Of a DNA stretch of 64,000 bases, positions 8,695 to 17,975 are shown piece by piece. Every line of letters begins with the position of its first letter. Position 1 is the stretch's first letter. Source of the DNA: CAZHNW01 sp942491575 (GTDB lineage: Bacteria; Spirochaetota; UBA4802; UBA5550); the NCBI GenBank assembly GCA_942491575.1, contig CALOBT010000025.1, positions 2,728,001-2,792,000 on the forward strand, written 5' to 3'. The position numbers were made by a program, and so were the translations under genes. The notes under the pieces were generated by a model, which saw nothing but the letters and a program-made list of their open reading frames with translations, was not told the DNA's origin and ran no database searches.

Positions 8695-9372
8695 ATGCTC
8701 CTTGAAGTGGAAAAACTTAACAAGACCTATCATTCCGGCAATATCGATTTTCAGGCCTTAAAAGATATAGACCTCACCATTGAAAAAGGAGAATTCACAG
8801 CCATTGTCGGCCCCAGCGGCTCCGGTAAGACTACCCTCTTAAACTGTATCGGCTGCATAGACCGTGCCGACAACGGGGCTGTCCGCCTCGACGGAGAAAA
8901 CATCCTTGGCAAATCACCGAAGGAACTGGCCATGCTGAGAAGGGAAAACTTCGGCTTCATCTTTCAGACATATAATCTGATACCGGTACTTAATGTTTTC
9001 GAAAATATTGAACTTCCCCTCAAACTCCTGAAGAAATATAGTGATGAAGAGATTCATGACCGCATAATGAATATTCTCGATGAAGTTGACCTCAATGGCC
9101 TGGAGAAGCGCCGCCCCCTGGAACTCTCCGGCGGTCAGCAGCAGCGTGTCTCCATTGCGCGTGCCCTCATCAAGGAGCCACGGATTATTCTTGCTGACGA
9201 ACCTACGGCCAACCTCGATTCCGTCACAGGGGAGGCAATCGTCGACCTGATGAAGGACCTGAATGATAAAAAACATATTACCTTTATTTTTTCAACCCAT
9301 GACCAGCTGATCATGAACCATGCCCGGCGTCTTGTTCAGATAAGGGACGGCCGGATAAGCCGGGAGGGATAG
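8695..9372 (+). CDS. ABC transporter ATPase, LolD/MacB type
   Basis: The product has 225 residues, a full single ABC ATPase. It has Walker A GPSGSGKT (near residue 40), the Q-loop FIFQTYNLIPVLNVFEN, the signature LSGGQQQR, Walker B IILADEPT and the D-loop/H-loop STHD. The LNVFENIELPL stretch is typical of LolD and MacB-type ATPases, which pump lipoproteins or substrates from the inner-membrane surface without a transmembrane channel. Two permeases follow at once (2-base gap), giving a LolCDE-like complex. Confidence 0.93.
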   Translation: MLLEVEKLNKTYHSGNIDFQALKDIDLTIEKGEFTAIVGPSGSGKTTLLNCIGCIDRADNGAVRLDGENILGKSPKELAMLRRENFGFIFQTYNLIPVLNVFENIELPLKLLKKYSDEEIHDRIMNILDEVDLNGLEKRRPLELSGGQQQRVSIARALIKEPRIILADEPTANLDSVTGEAIVDLMKDLNDKKHITFIFSTHDQLIMNHARRLVQIRDGRISREG

Positions 9373-9374
9373 CC

Positions 9375-10592
9375 ATGCAATACCTTTTTAAACTGGCACT
9401 GAAAAATATCCTCCGGGCCAAACGCCGCACGGTACTCACCTTCCTGATACTCAGCTTCGGAGTAATCATCTATCTCTTCTTCGAGGGAATGATGGAGGGC
9501 TTCGACCGTGCCTCCTTTCAGAACTATATTGATTTCGAAACCGGGCACTTCAAAATACGCAGCACCGCCTGGAACGAAGACGTCCCATATGACGCAAAAA
9601 ATGCCCTGGAGAACCATAAGGAAATAATTGCAAGAACAGCTGCGCTCCCCTTTGTAACGGGTACAACCTCGCGTATCCAGTTCCTTGCTGAAATCGACAA
9701 CGGCATGGATTCCGCGCCTTCACTGGTTGTGGGCATAGATCCGAAGAATGACGAAAAGGTTTTTTCATTAAATAAATTTATCAAAAAAGGCAAACTGGTG
9801 CCAAAGGGGGCAATCGTCGGAAGTACCCTCGCCAGGGATATGAAGATTTCCGAAGGAGACACCTTCTTTATTACCTTCAGGGATAAAAACGGCATGCACA
9901 CATCCACGGAGCTGCTCATCTCCGGCCTTATCCGTTCCACTGATCCGCGGGTAAACAGCGGCACTGTTTTTATTAATCTTTCCGAAGCCCATGAACTGAT
10001 GGCCCTGGAGGGGGTTACTGAAGTGGTCATAAAAACCGGTGACTTCCGTAAAACCGAAATGTGGTTAGAAGATATAAAAAAGGCCGCGGGCAATACACGG
10101 GTTGAGACCTGGCAGGAGCTCTCCTCTGACTTTGCGGAGTTAATGAATACAAAACGACAAGGTGGTGTGATGATACTCCTCTTCATCGTGATAATTGCAC
10201 TGGTGGGAATTATCAACACACTGCTGATTTCAGTCTACGAAAAACGCCAGGAGATCGGAACCCTCATGGCCCTCGGCATGGACAATCACGAGGTGAGAAA
10301 TATTTTCATGTTCGAGGGCCTCATCATTGGCCTGGCTGGAAGCCTTATAGGTCTCGCCATTGGGACCCTGCTGAATGTCTATTTCATCCGTTACGGTATT
10401 GATTACACCGCCATGATGGGGGAAGACGCCATGGGTATGAATGTCATGGGAGTGGTAAAATCAGCATGGGTCGGCTCCGCCTACATCAAGGCACTGCTTA
10501 TTTCTGTTTTGGCCAGTGTTATTTCCAGCTATTACCCGGCAAAAAAGGTGATGCGCATGTCCCCGGTGGAATGTCTCAGAACGGTACAATAA
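9375..10592 (+). CDS. ABC permease, FtsX/LolC-E/MacB type (first)
   Basis: The product has 405 residues. It has one N-terminal membrane helix after the KNILRAKRRTVLTFL stretch, a large periplasmic MacB-PCD-like domain (about residues 45-240), then three membrane helices of the FtsX domain (about 265-400) with the characteristic EKRQEIGTLMALGM motif. This is the topology of LolC/LolE. It probably pairs with the next gene product around the preceding ATPase. It starts 2 bases after the ATPase stop, so translation is coupled. Confidence 0.9.
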   Translation: MQYLFKLALKNILRAKRRTVLTFLILSFGVIIYLFFEGMMEGFDRASFQNYIDFETGHFKIRSTAWNEDVPYDAKNALENHKEIIARTAALPFVTGTTSRIQFLAEIDNGMDSAPSLVVGIDPKNDEKVFSLNKFIKKGKLVPKGAIVGSTLARDMKISEGDTFFITFRDKNGMHTSTELLISGLIRSTDPRVNSGTVFINLSEAHELMALEGVTEVVIKTGDFRKTEMWLEDIKKAAGNTRVETWQELSSDFAELMNTKRQGGVMILLFIVIIALVGIINTLLISVYEKRQEIGTLMALGMDNHEVRNIFMFEGLIIGLAGSLIGLAIGTLLNVYFIRYGIDYTAMMGEDAMGMNVMGVVKSAWVGSAYIKALLISVLASVISSYYPAKKVMRMSPVECLRTVQ

Positions 10593-10602
10593 GGAGAAAA
10601 AG

Positions 10603-11802
10603 ATGATCTGGAAATTCGCTCTGCGCAATGTACGCCGAAACAGAAAACGCTCCTTCCTTACCATGCTTACGGTATTTTTCGGAGCCCTCCTGGTGGGGAT
10701 CACCCAGGCTTGGGTCAACGGAATGGTAAATGACTATATAGAAAATTTTACCCGCTACCAGACGGGTCATGTCCGCGTCACCACAGAGGAATTTCTGAAA
10801 CGGGAAAAGTTCATGCCCGTCGATGAGGTAATCACAGATGCAGCGGCAACGAAGAAGAGACTCGCCGGCATCGAAGGGGTCGCCCGCGTGGAGGAGCGAG
10901 TCCAGTTCGGAATACTCCTGGGACACCGCGAGACCACGGTTCAGGCAATCGGCATGGGCCTCGACCTTTCTTCCAATCCCCTTAATCTTAAAAAAAAGAT
11001 TGTGGGGGGGAAGTTTACCGGCCGGGGGATGTATATCGGCCATAAGCTGGCAAAAAAACTGAATGTCTCCGAGGGGGAAGAACTCCTGGTGGCGACTAAA
11101 ACCTCTATCGGGGGCCTCAACGGGATACGTATTAAGGTGGAAGGAATCTTCCGTCTCGGCATGGCCTATGACAAACGGTATTTCTTTCTGGATATGGAAG
11201 ACACACGCCGCCTCCTGAAACTGGGAGACTCCACCACATCTTTTTACATTTACGGCAAAACCCATGAGGAGGTGGAGGACCTCAAGGCAGCGGTGATGAA
11301 GGCATTACCCGAGGGAATTACCGCGGAGACATACAAGGAGCAAATGGGTGAGTTATATGCCACCCTCAACACAATGAAATCCTTTTATGCCTTCTTTGAG
11401 GTTCTGGTTCTTTTTCTCGCCTCCTTCGTAATCATAAATACAATGATGATGGCCATCTTCGAACGCCTCAGGGAGATCGGCACAATGAAGGCCATGGGAA
11501 TGACGGACCGGCAGATATTTCTGAACTTTACATGCGAGGGGGCTATTATCGGCGCCGCCGGGGGAATTATTGGCGCCATTGTGGGATTTTTTATCATCAG
11601 CTACTTCGGGGCAAAGGGCATAGATTTCACCACTCAAATGGAAAATTTCGATATACCCATCGAATACATAATCCATCCCGTGGCAGAATTCAAGGACCTG
11701 GCAATCGCAGTGGCCATTGCCATCATAGTACCCGCCTGCGCCGCCATGATTCCCGCTCGCTATGCCAGAAAGCTCATGCCCGCAGAGGCTTTAAGAAAAT
11801 AA
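10603..11802 (+). CDS. ABC permease, FtsX/LolC-E/MacB type (second)
   Basis: The product has 399 residues and is a paralogue of the preceding permease with the same layout: N-terminal helix, periplasmic domain, three C-terminal helices, and the motif ERLREIGTMKAMGM near residue 285. The two are clearly diverged, which fits a heteromeric LolC/LolE-like pair rather than a recent duplication. It is the last gene of the operon. Its stop lies directly before a perfect inverted repeat shared with the convergent acyl-CoA synthetase gene. Confidence 0.9.
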   Translation: MIWKFALRNVRRNRKRSFLTMLTVFFGALLVGITQAWVNGMVNDYIENFTRYQTGHVRVTTEEFLKREKFMPVDEVITDAAATKKRLAGIEGVARVEERVQFGILLGHRETTVQAIGMGLDLSSNPLNLKKKIVGGKFTGRGMYIGHKLAKKLNVSEGEELLVATKTSIGGLNGIRIKVEGIFRLGMAYDKRYFFLDMEDTRRLLKLGDSTTSFYIYGKTHEEVEDLKAAVMKALPEGITAETYKEQMGELYATLNTMKSFYAFFEVLVLFLASFVIINTMMMAIFERLREIGTMKAMGMTDRQIFLNFTCEGAIIGAAGGIIGAIVGFFIISYFGAKGIDFTTQMENFDIPIEYIIHPVAEFKDLAIAVAIAIIVPACAAMIPARYARKLMPAEALRK

Positions 11803-11845
11803 ATTTTTTTGAAGGTGAGGGTGCCATCCTCACCTTCAAAAAAAT
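11803..11845. repeat. Perfect inverted repeat filling the space between two convergent genes
   Basis: The arms ATTTTTTTGAAGGTGAGG (11803-11820) and its exact complement (11828-11845) are separated by 7 bases. The repeat begins directly after the permease stop and its last base is the first base of the opposing stop codon. Each arm has its T-run on the 5' side and its A-run on the 3' side, the reverse of a normal intrinsic terminator. It may still end transcription from both sides as an 18-bp hairpin, or protect 3' ends. Confidence 0.6.
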
Positions 11846-13779
11846 CACCACCGGATCGCTTCCCGTCTTTTCTCTTTTCTTCTTTCGTGAGAGGCTATGG
11901 TTCTAAAATGGGCCTGGGGTTTTCTTCGTTCAGGCTTAAGCCGTCTCTCCACCAGGGGCCTGAATGAAGTACCCGTTTCTTCATCACCTGCCTCGCGATA
12001 AAGCAGGTCTATCTGCTCCCGGTATACTTCAGCCACTCGAAACCTTTTTACATTCAGTGTCGGTGTCAACAGATCATTTTCAATAGTAAACTCCGGAACG
12101 ATGATTATCTTTTTAATGGTTTCAAATGAAGCAAGGTACCGGTTTTTTTCTTCAACTTCCCCCTCAATAAGAGATTTTATTTGATCACAGGTAAAGAGTT
12201 CTCCAAATGAATCACATTCTATTTTTTCTGAACGTGCGAACTCTTCAACTGATTTTCGATCGAGGGTAACCACACCGGAAAGAAAATTTCGGCGATCTCC
12301 TATGACGCAAAACTGGTTAATATATTTCGACAATACCATTAATCCTTCAATAGCGGCAGGGGCTATACTTTTCCCTCCCGAGGAGAGAATCAGATCCTTC
12401 ATCCTTCCGGTAATACGCAGAAAACCTTCATCATCCATCTCGCCGACATCGCCTGTATGAAGCCATCCATCGGAGGTAAGACTTTTTTTTGTTTCCTTCG
12501 GCATTTTGTAATATCCCTTCATCACGTTGTCTCCGCGCACCTGCAGTTCACCTCCGGGAACAATCCTGGATTCGATGCCGGGACCGGGAGTACCTACCCA
12601 GCCGAAACGGTATTTATCCCGTCTGTTAACATGGCTGAAACTCATGTTCTCTGTCATACCCATCCCCTCGAGAATCTGAATGCCGACTGCATGAAAAAAT
12701 TCAGTTATGGAGACTTCCAGGGATGCACCGGCGCTGATGCAGTAGTCCAGCCTTCCCCCGAAGGCTTCCTGAATCTTTTTAAAAACCAGAAAGGAGGCAA
12801 TGCCGTATTGAATCCGCAGCGGCAGGGAGATCTCCTCCCCCCCTGTTTTACAGCTACTCACCCGGTAGCCCGTATCAAGGGCCCGGTTGAAAATCCAGAG
12901 TGATAACCCGCCCCTCTTCTCGATATTGCTGATAATACTATTATACATTTTTTCGAACAGACCAGGCAGCCCGGAGAAATAATGAGGACGGGCAATCTTA
13001 AGATCCTCCAGTAAAGTTTTCATGCCCCGGCCAAAGGTTACATGATGTCCATTGAAAAGGGCAAAATAGAGGCTGCAGCGGCCATAAATATGTGCAAGTG
13101 CAAGAAAATGAAACTGTTCTGTTGAGGTTCCAGGCTGGATTGCTGCGGTAATGGATTGGACTGAAAAGTTGATATTTTTATGGGTTAGTATAACCCCCTT
13201 CGGCAATCCAGTGGTACCGGAGGTATAGACAATCATTGCCGGATCATCATACTTCACTCCATTTATAATTTTTTTCAGGGCCGCATCAGTAATATTTTTC
13301 CCCTGTTCCAGAAACTCTTCAAAGGTTAAAACCGAATTATCCCCGGGATTCTCACCCCTCATAAGAACGATTTTTTTAACACTGGGAATCTTCTTACTGA
13401 TTTGCTGCAGTTTATCAAGCTGAAATTCGTCTTCTACAAAAATCAGTGAAGATTCCGAATGATCAATTATATGCCGGCAGTCTTTTTGAAGGTTTGTACC
13501 GAAGAGCCCCACTGAACAGGCGCCGATACTGACAATACCGAGCTCCGCAAGGACCCACTGGTAGCTGCTATGACCGAGGATACCAACCCTGTCCCCCTTT
13601 TTCAAACCGAGGGCAATGAGGCCTTTGGAGACATTATCTACCTGGCTACAGAAATCACTCCAGGTGACAGACTCCATATTTCCATCTTCCCCGAACCAGG
13701 AGAAAGCCTTTTCAAATGATTTCTTATCTGCGGTTTCCCGAACCATGGCGTGAACATTTTCAAAATCTTTGAATTCCAT
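11845..13779 (-). CDS. Long-chain acyl-CoA synthetase (AMP-forming)
   Basis: The product has 644 residues. The adenylate-forming motifs are all present: the P-loop YTSGTTGLPKGV, the EGMGMTENM region, the WLHTGDVGEMDDEGFLRITGR hinge and KDLILSSGGKSIAP. The overall order matches FAA1/FadD15-type long-chain fatty acid ligases, which make acyl-CoA for lipid synthesis or beta-oxidation. The last ~35 residues are an unusual Arg/Lys/Glu-rich tail (ERRLKPERRKP...ERRKEKRREAIRW) that is not part of the catalytic fold. A GGGGGAG site supports the ATG at 13779. It is monocistronic and converges on the Lol-like operon. Confidence 0.9.
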   Translation of the reverse strand: MEFKDFENVHAMVRETADKKSFEKAFSWFGEDGNMESVTWSDFCSQVDNVSKGLIALGLKKGDRVGILGHSSYQWVLAELGIVSIGACSVGLFGTNLQKDCRHIIDHSESSLIFVEDEFQLDKLQQISKKIPSVKKIVLMRGENPGDNSVLTFEEFLEQGKNITDAALKKIINGVKYDDPAMIVYTSGTTGLPKGVILTHKNINFSVQSITAAIQPGTSTEQFHFLALAHIYGRCSLYFALFNGHHVTFGRGMKTLLEDLKIARPHYFSGLPGLFEKMYNSIISNIEKRGGLSLWIFNRALDTGYRVSSCKTGGEEISLPLRIQYGIASFLVFKKIQEAFGGRLDYCISAGASLEVSITEFFHAVGIQILEGMGMTENMSFSHVNRRDKYRFGWVGTPGPGIESRIVPGGELQVRGDNVMKGYYKMPKETKKSLTSDGWLHTGDVGEMDDEGFLRITGRMKDLILSSGGKSIAPAAIEGLMVLSKYINQFCVIGDRRNFLSGVVTLDRKSVEEFARSEKIECDSFGELFTCDQIKSLIEGEVEEKNRYLASFETIKKIIIVPEFTIENDLLTPTLNVKRFRVAEVYREQIDLLYREAGDEETGTSFRPLVERRLKPERRKPQAHFRTIASHERRKEKRREAIRW

Positions 13780-14044
13780 CGCTCCCCCTGAACAGTTTTT
13801 ATGCCATAAAAAATTAAAGGGTCATGCTCAAATTTTTTGATATCGATGCATTTGAAAACAGGGACCGTGTCTGGTCACTATATATAGAGTACAGCAAAAA
13901 GAAAATTTTTCAATAAATATATTAGCCGGTTATTCGGAAAGGTATGATAAAAATAGAATAACAATGTAAAGCAGAATAGAAAGAAAACCTTATTCCCCTG
14001 GAGGAAGCTGAAAAATACTCCCCCCGTGGGAAAAATTACCTGCT

Positions 14045-14761
14045 CTACTCGCTGTCTGCGGAGATGCCGTCTCCGAACCACTCCGCCTCCAGGGCACCGC
14101 GAAGTTCCAGTTGGGAGGTGACTGGATCAATGAAGTGTGTATGGTCCTGTAATCCAGGAGGATCTTGTTCATTTTTCGTACGAACATGGATCGTATCGAC
14201 TTCATCTCCGGTTACGACTACAGCCTGGTAACTGTACGGATCTGCTGGATCAAAATCATTTGTATCATCATCCAAAGTAAAAGTAAAAGTTGCCCCTGTA
14301 TCTGACTTTAGATCCTGAAGGGAAAGGTCAAGCCAGCCGCCGGCTCCTTCAATTTCAGCAGTTGTAGCATAAACCGGTGCATTCTTTTCAAGGGTAAATT
14401 CTTCACCGGCATCATTCTGGGCCCTGAAACTTACGGTTACCCAGCCGATTGCATTATTGTATCCAGCAGGCAAAATTGTACATGTGAAATCATCACCACT
14501 GGCTGTGGCATCAGTCCATGCCATATAATCTGTTTTATACTGCATTCCCGTGATGGTCCCCGCATTCTTTGTCGACATGGTCATGGTGATATTATCACCA
14601 TTATAGGCGACGTCGCTTCCCGGATAGACATAGACTCCATTATCGATGAGCATAATCCCGCGGTAACTGGTAGCGGTACCATCATCACAGCCACCAATGA
14701 ATGACAGCAGGATGACTGCAGCCATTAACTTTATTAAAGGTTTTGAACTGATAATTTTCAT
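14045..14761 (-). CDS. Lipoprotein of unknown function
   Basis: The product has 238 residues. The N-terminus is a lipoprotein signal with lipobox FIGGC near residue 25. The mature part is rich in Thr, Asp and Gly with short beta-type stretches (NITMTMSTKNAGTITGMQYK, TFTFTLDDDTNDFDP), suggesting an Ig-like surface or periplasmic fold, but no named domain is recognised. It stands alone; ~265 bases to the acyl-CoA synthetase gene hold no gene that I can support. Confidence 0.65.
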   Translation of the reverse strand: MKIISSKPLIKLMAAVILLSFIGGCDDGTATSYRGIMLIDNGVYVYPGSDVAYNGDNITMTMSTKNAGTITGMQYKTDYMAWTDATASGDDFTCTILPAGYNNAIGWVTVSFRAQNDAGEEFTLEKNAPVYATTAEIEGAGGWLDLSLQDLKSDTGATFTFTLDDDTNDFDPADPYSYQAVVVTGDEVDTIHVRTKNEQDPPGLQDHTHFIDPVTSQLELRGALEAEWFGDGISADSE

Positions 14762-14871
14762 ATGTTTTTTTCTCCAAAATTATTTAACCGGACGCAGTGT
14801 ATATAATTTCTGCATGGCCCTAAATTAAAAAAATTAATTTTATCGGAACATCGGTTACTTCTTCTTTACTA

Positions 14872-14944
14872 TGGAGATGATGGGAGTCGAACCCACGGCC
14901 TCCAGAGTGCGATTCTGGCGCTCTCCCGGCTGAGCTACATCCCC
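14872..14944 (-). tRNA. tRNA-Ala (anticodon CGC)
   Basis: The 73-base minus-strand sequence folds as a standard cloverleaf. The acceptor GGGGATG pairs with CATCTCC and includes the G3-U70 wobble pair that defines alanine tRNAs. The anticodon stem CCAGA/TCTGG holds the loop ATCGCAC (anticodon CGC, reading GCG). The T-arm is GTGGG-TTCGACT-CCCAT and the discriminator base is A. The 3' CCA is not encoded. It lies alone between the lipoprotein gene and the ppc terminator. Confidence 0.96.
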
Positions 14945-15126
14945 ACTATAAAAGTGAACATTACTACAGGAGTCTGTCCGGGGGCAACTACAATTCTTTG
15001 TTCAAGTATACAGGGAGTCTTATTTATAGTATAGGCAAAAAGACACCAAGTTTGTATATGCGAAATTTGTGCATATTACTTAATTGATAATTTGCTAGAA
15101 GGAAGTAAAACCTCACTGAAAAAAAC

Positions 15127-15160
15127 AATACCGCGTCTCATATAATATGGACACGGTATT
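15127..15160 (-). terminator. Intrinsic terminator after ppc
   Basis: On the minus strand an 11-bp stem (AATACCGTGTC with GACGCGGTATT, one G-U pair) is followed directly by GTTTTTTTC. It lies 55 bases after the ppc stop. The rest of the 14945-15214 gap shows no gene. Confidence 0.8.
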
Positions 15161-15214
15161 TCCCTGGCAAAAGAATATTATGAATGATCCGGCACTGTCA
15201 GTCGGCAATTAAAA

Positions 15215-17773
15215 TTAAGCGGAATTCCTCCCCGCATTTATAATACCGTAGGAAGACCTGATAACCAGATGAGTATATTTTTCAATGAGGTATTCATCAC
15301 CGTTTTCCCGCTTCAATTTTGAAAGATTGCAGAGGGCATACTGCTGAATGACACAGAGGGGAAAAACTATTTTTTCCCGCATCTCAACAGAGAGCCTGTC
15401 CTTGGGATTTCCCTGCATCAGGTGACTGGTCTCCGAGACCTCCAGGAGGGCATCGTTGGTAAGTTTGAATTCATCATGGAGCATGTGCCATAAATCCCTG
15501 AACTCCTCATCCTCTTCGATGTACCGTGTGAAATTAAAATTGCTTTTTTTCAGAACCATCATGCTGTTCTGAATCAGGGTCCTGAAAAACAGGGACCGTC
15601 GATAGAGGCCCTTTAATTCGTTATCGGTATCTTCCTTGAGTGTTTTCGACAGGGCATAACCGAGGCCGTAGAAACCCGGGATATTCTGCTTATTCAGGGT
15701 CCAGGAGGCGACAAAGGGGATAGCCCGAAGATCCTTCAGCTGAAATTTTTCAGGCCCCTTCCGACGGTCAGGCCGGCTCCCGATGTTTGTCTGTCCATAA
15801 TAGGGCATGGCGGTCCGCTCAACCAGGTAGGAGGTAAACTTCTCATGGTCACGCAGCCTGGTATAGGCATCGAGACTGCGGCGTGATAATTTTTCCATCA
15901 ACACCCTGTCCTCCGGTACAAAGTCCGCGCTGTATTCATCGTAAAGGCTGTTTTTTATCCCGGCACTGATCAGCTGTTCCATATTGTACCCCGCAGACAT
16001 GACGGTACCGAAGTTTGAACTGATGGTCTGCCCCTGTACGGTGATGTGCACCTTCTTGTTTTCGATACTTCGTCCGTGAGAAGTATAAAAATTATGAGTC
16101 TTCCCCCCTCCACGTGCAGCGGGACCTCCCCTGCCGTCAAAAAAAACAACCTCCATATCATACTCACGTGATACGGAGGTGAGGGATTCCTTGGCCTTGT
16201 AAATTGACCAGTTTGCAGTAAAGTATCCCCCGTCCTTTGTCCCGTCGGAAAAACCGAGCATTATGGTCTGCTTCTTGCCTCTTCTCTCAAGATGCCTGAA
16301 ATAAAAACGGTTTCGGTAGAGATGTGTCATGGCCAGGGAGGCATTTTCAAGGTCACTGACCGTTTCAAAAAGGGGAATGATATCAACAGTCAATTCTTCA
16401 GGTTTCCATCCGGCAAACCTGAAGAGAGCCAGCAGTTCAATCACATCAACCTCGCCGGTACAGTTACTGATAATATACCGGTTACAGCCCTCCTCTCCAT
16501 TAGATTTCTGGATTGTCCGGATCACCTTCAGGCACTGCAGTGTCTCTTGGGCAATCTCTGATGTAACCTCAAATTCTCCCACGTCATCTTTCTGCAGAAG
16601 AAACGCGGACTTTTCTGAAGGATCAAGGTTGATATAGTCATCATAACGTCCCTGGCTCTCAAGAATCTCCTTCAATACCCTGTGATGTGTACCGTTATCC
16701 TGACGGATATCGAGTGTAGCAAAATGATACCCGAATATCCGTATCGTATCGATCAGTTTGTTCAAATCCCTGATATAAATGCTGTTGAATTGCTTCTGCA
16801 GGATGTCATGAATTTCTGTCAGCACGGAAAGCACTTCAGCCTCTGAGAGAAGTGGGGCTTCTTCCGACTGGATCGCCGCCAGAAAGGTTGATTCTATATT
16901 TTTCAACTTATCAAGAACCGGTCTGAAGGTGAGTTTTCGCCGCAGCAGTTTGATTTCATCATAATACTTCTGCACTATGGATGTCCGCAGGCGGTGAGCA
17001 ACCATCAGGGTGACATCTGCAGTTACAAAGGGATTTCCATCACGGTCTCCCCCGGGCCAGAATCCGAGCTCTATAAGTTTCGGATTCACAAGTTCACCGA
17101 GATGTCCCGGAAGTTCATTCCGCACCGTATTCTGAATTGACAGTACCGCGTCGTAGAATACATTTTCAAGGTACCATATGAGACTGAGGGCTTCATCATA
17201 GGGGGTCGGTTTTTCCTTACTGAAAAAGGGAGTGTATGAAAGCTGCTGAAGCAGGGTGCTCATACAGGTGAGCTCATTTTCACGTATTGCCTCCTGCAGA
17301 TCGTTAATAATACCGAGAATTGTTCCCGGGTAAAACTGGGTTGGATGTGCAGTCAATACGAGGCGAATCCTGTTTTCAGTAATAACCCGTACAATCTCTT
17401 CCGATTTCCCATTTGCAACGGCATTGCTGATTACATATGCCAGAGAATTAGGACCATTCAGGTTATTGATCCTGTCAAATGCGGCATCCTCAATTGCATC
17501 AAAAAGTACAACCTCACGCTCGACATATTTAATAATCTGGAACAGGTTCTCGATGATTTTTTCTTCATCGGTATCCTCTGGAAAAAACGAAACTATTATC
17601 TCACCCGGCCCTTTCGCCGTATCGATATGTTTTCCTACATAGTCGTGAAACTCTGAAAGAATTTTTCCTGACGGCATTTCCTTCAATGGAAGTCCGAGAA
17701 AGACAGAATCGAGAAACTGAAATTTCTTTTCAACAGATTCTATAAAGTGCTGGGTTACGACGTATTTATTCAT
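15215..17773 (-). CDS. ppc: Phosphoenolpyruvate carboxylase
   Basis: The product has 852 residues, close to the usual bacterial length (~880). It makes oxaloacetate from phosphoenolpyruvate and bicarbonate and so refills the TCA intermediates. Catalytic motifs are visible in order: VLTAHPTQ with the catalytic His (near residue 140), WPGGDRDGNPFV, the LDIRQD segment, MLGFSDGTKDGGYFTANW, the FFDGRGGPAARGGG loop, and the C-terminal QNSMMVLKKSNF/LRDLWHMLHDEF region. It is a single gene with its own terminator. Its ribosome binding site (AGGAT) is rather far from the ATG. Confidence 0.96.
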   Translation of the reverse strand: MNKYVVTQHFIESVEKKFQFLDSVFLGLPLKEMPSGKILSEFHDYVGKHIDTAKGPGEIIVSFFPEDTDEEKIIENLFQIIKYVEREVVLFDAIEDAAFDRINNLNGPNSLAYVISNAVANGKSEEIVRVITENRIRLVLTAHPTQFYPGTILGIINDLQEAIRENELTCMSTLLQQLSYTPFFSKEKPTPYDEALSLIWYLENVFYDAVLSIQNTVRNELPGHLGELVNPKLIELGFWPGGDRDGNPFVTADVTLMVAHRLRTSIVQKYYDEIKLLRRKLTFRPVLDKLKNIESTFLAAIQSEEAPLLSEAEVLSVLTEIHDILQKQFNSIYIRDLNKLIDTIRIFGYHFATLDIRQDNGTHHRVLKEILESQGRYDDYINLDPSEKSAFLLQKDDVGEFEVTSEIAQETLQCLKVIRTIQKSNGEEGCNRYIISNCTGEVDVIELLALFRFAGWKPEELTVDIIPLFETVSDLENASLAMTHLYRNRFYFRHLERRGKKQTIMLGFSDGTKDGGYFTANWSIYKAKESLTSVSREYDMEVVFFDGRGGPAARGGGKTHNFYTSHGRSIENKKVHITVQGQTISSNFGTVMSAGYNMEQLISAGIKNSLYDEYSADFVPEDRVLMEKLSRRSLDAYTRLRDHEKFTSYLVERTAMPYYGQTNIGSRPDRRKGPEKFQLKDLRAIPFVASWTLNKQNIPGFYGLGYALSKTLKEDTDNELKGLYRRSLFFRTLIQNSMMVLKKSNFNFTRYIEEDEEFRDLWHMLHDEFKLTNDALLEVSETSHLMQGNPKDRLSVEMREKIVFPLCVIQQYALCNLSKLKRENGDEYLIEKYTHLVIRSSYGIINAGRNSA

Positions 17774-17902
17774 TTTATAATTATATCCTGAAAAGTTTTA
17801 TATTGACAAGTATATATCCGAAATTTTACCCCGAAGGGTCAAGTTTTTTCTTCTTCCCGGGGGGCTGGGAAGTTAAGGCTTTCCAATTCCGGGAGTCGAA
17901 AA

Positions 17903-17927
17903 GGCAGCCTGCTATATTCAGGCTGTC
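17903..17927 (-). terminator. Probable terminator after the methyltransferase gene
   Basis: On the minus strand GACAGCCTG and CAGGCTGCC form a 9-bp stem with a 7-base loop, followed by TTTTC. It lies ~50 bases after the methyltransferase stop and ahead of ppc. The U-tract is short. Confidence 0.55.
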
Positions 17928-17975
17928 TGCAATTCATACAAAGAATTTTCCATGTTTTAATTCAGAACATGTATG

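Noticed and set aside
9524..10219. Long antisense frame (231 codons) opposite the first ABC permease
   Set aside because: It has no ribosome binding site or family similarity, and the sense strand is a clear permease; it is a shadow.
11803..11845. Normal bidirectional intrinsic terminator
   Set aside because: The T-runs are upstream and the A-runs downstream of the stem on both strands, so the standard pattern is not met; kept only as an inverted repeat.
14822..14845. Terminator after tRNA-Ala
   Set aside because: The inverted repeat is made only of A-T pairs and is not convincing.
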